Shown here: in pieces, positions 38,948-39,445 of the stretch
Numbering within the stretch: the stretch's first letter is position 1
Layout of the letters: every line of letters begins with the position of its first letter
Assembly (NCBI RefSeq): GCF_004348315.1
Contig: NZ_SMKC01000025.1
Span: forward strand, 1 to 39,445
Direction: 5' to 3'
Source of the DNA: Streptomyces sp. 8K308
GTDB taxonomy: Bacteria > Actinomycetota > Actinomycetes > Streptomycetales > Streptomycetaceae
DNA length: 39,445 nt
Position numbers and translations under genes: made by a program
Notes under the pieces: model-generated
What the model saw: only the letters and a program-made list of their open reading frames with translations
Told to the model about the DNA's origin: nothing
Database searches by the model: none

Positions 38948-39120
38948 ATGCCCGCAGACCGCCCTGGGGACCGCCTCATCCTGCCGGAGCCAGGCGCCGC
39001 CAGGCCGGGGGCGGATCTCGCTGCCGCCCGCGTTCGCCGTCAAGGCGACGACCGACGACAACGAGAGGCGCCTCTCGTTGCCGGAGGCGACCGTGTCCCG
39101 GCCGCCAGGCTCTTGGATTG
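38948..39120 (+). pseudogene. Frameshifted and truncated cupin gene
   Basis: ATG 38948 has a good AAGGAGG 9 bases upstream and begins MPADRPGDRLILPEPGAA. The similarity then continues in the +1 frame as RISLPPAFAVKATTDDNERR and LSLPEATVSRPPGSW, a cupin N-terminal pattern. The switch lies around 38995-39020. After about 39120 neither frame continues as a cupin, and no metal-binding His motif is reached. It is probably a decayed third gene of the ECF41-like module. The remaining part of 38909-39261 has a palindrome and a promoter element. Confidence 0.5.
39059..39080. repeat. Perfect 22-bp palindrome
   Basis: CAACGAGAGGC (39059-39069) is followed with no spacer by its exact reverse complement (39070-39080). 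It lies inside the broken cupin gene, 182 bases ahead of the sigma gene. It may be a dimer-binding operator or arise by chance from coding sequence; no T run follows. Confidence 0.6.
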
Positions 39121-39203
39121 CGGCCGGACAGCCGGGCGGCCGGCTCGGGCGAGTAGGACTCCGAAGGGCCGATCGGTGACCCGTCTCACGTTCATCGGGT
39201 GGA

Positions 39204-39210
39204 TGTCACA
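39204..39210 (+). promoter_or_regulatory. ECF41-like -35 element before the sigma gene
   Basis: A second exact TGTCACA, 51 bases ahead of the ATG of the sigma gene, followed after 16 bases by CTCTCAT. With the copy at 38094 it suggests that the sigma factor reads its own promoter and that of the NAD(P)-binding gene. Confidence 0.55.
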
Positions 39211-39261
39211 CTCCGGCCCCCCGCCCCTCTCATGAGTGTGCGCCGGACAGGAGGACGAACC

Positions 39262-39445
39262 ATGGCAGCCATACCCGACGACAGCCCGGCAACGGGCGGG
39301 GCAGGACCGGAGCAGGACGCGACGCGGCTCTTCGTCGACCACCGCGAGTTGCTGTTCTCCGTCGTCTACAACATGCTCGGCAGCGTCGCCGACACCGAGG
39401 ACGTGCTCCAGGAGACCTGGCTGTCCTGGGCCGGCAAGAACCGCC
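39262..39445 (+). CDS. ECF sigma factor (ECF41/SigJ-like), 3' end outside window
   Basis: ATG 39262 has AGGAGGA 8 bases upstream. The 61 visible residues start with a disordered Asp/Gly/Pro-rich part and run into sigma region 2: TRLFVDHRELLFSVVYNMLG then SVADTEDVLQETWLSW. The wording HRELLFxVxYxMLGSVADxED is typical of ECF41-type factors, which carry a C-terminal SnoaL-like domain that sets their activity instead of a separate anti-sigma factor; that part lies outside the window. The neighbouring NAD(P)-binding gene, the cupin relic and the TGTCACA elements fit this group. Confidence 0.8.
   Translation, partial: MAAIPDDSPATGGAGPEQDATRLFVDHRELLFSVVYNMLGSVADTEDVLQETWLSWAGKNR

Noticed and set aside
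1..39445. tRNA genes, rRNA, CRISPR arrays, insertion sequences or integrases marking an island border
   Set aside because: No tRNA-like T-arm, no regularly spaced repeats and no transposase or integrase motif were seen by eye; a tRNA in unread antisense context cannot be fully excluded without a dedicated search.

Overview
The window is high-GC actinobacterial DNA (about 70% GC or more in most genes, many GTG starts, 4-base stop/start overlaps). The family content (DUF397 and DUF5753 regulators, SAV2177-type methyltransferase, ROK-linked sugar transporters, ECF41-like sigma factor, no ATPase in the CUT1 transporter operon) points to Streptomyces or a close relative. No database search was possible; family names come from motifs read in the translated sequence.

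The left half (1-20.1 kb) is a defence island. After a truncated unknown gene comes a plus-strand cluster: a Cas4/RecB-type nuclease with an Fe-S cysteine pattern (853-2010), an unknown protein (2007-3512) and an SF1 Upf1/Dna2-like helicase (3509-4861), all with 4-base overlaps. A GmrSD-like DUF262/HNH protein with a RAMA-like tail (4888-6966) and an AIPR-family protein with an Mrr-like N-terminus (7057-9204) follow. The first three genes look like a Dna2-type nuclease-helicase split over separate cistrons, and the five-gene cluster is my best candidate for an undescribed defence system. A WhiJ-like regulatory trio (HATPase, XRE-DUF5753, DUF397) lies next. Then a type I restriction-modification operon on the minus strand runs hsdR-hsdS-hsdM and ends in a small HEPN protein, a layout that recalls PrrC-type RNase guards. 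A DUF234-type ATPase behind a tandem 16-bp repeat closes the island.

The middle (20.1-34.3 kb) is mostly ordinary Streptomyces gene content: a PF04655-type antibiotic kinase, a Sel1-repeat protein with a small coupled partner, a large secreted alpha/beta hydrolase, a DUF574 methyltransferase with a TetR relic upstream, and two divergent sugar-uptake operons. The minus one is ROK regulator, XylF-like binding protein, ATPase and permease, all overlapping by 4 bases. The plus one is a CUT1 binding protein and two permeases. They share a control region with a near-palindromic operator.

The right end (34.4-39.4 kb) has a VapBC pair, then a second, differently built GmrSD-like protein in which DUF262 and HNH are fused to an alkyltransferase-like (ATL/MGMT) domain without the active cysteine. 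Last is an ECF41-like module: an NAD(P)-binding protein, a broken cupin gene and the start of an ECF sigma gene. Identical TGTCACA elements precede the NAD(P)-binding gene and the sigma gene, and a decayed inverted copy of an ECF sigma segment lies upstream.
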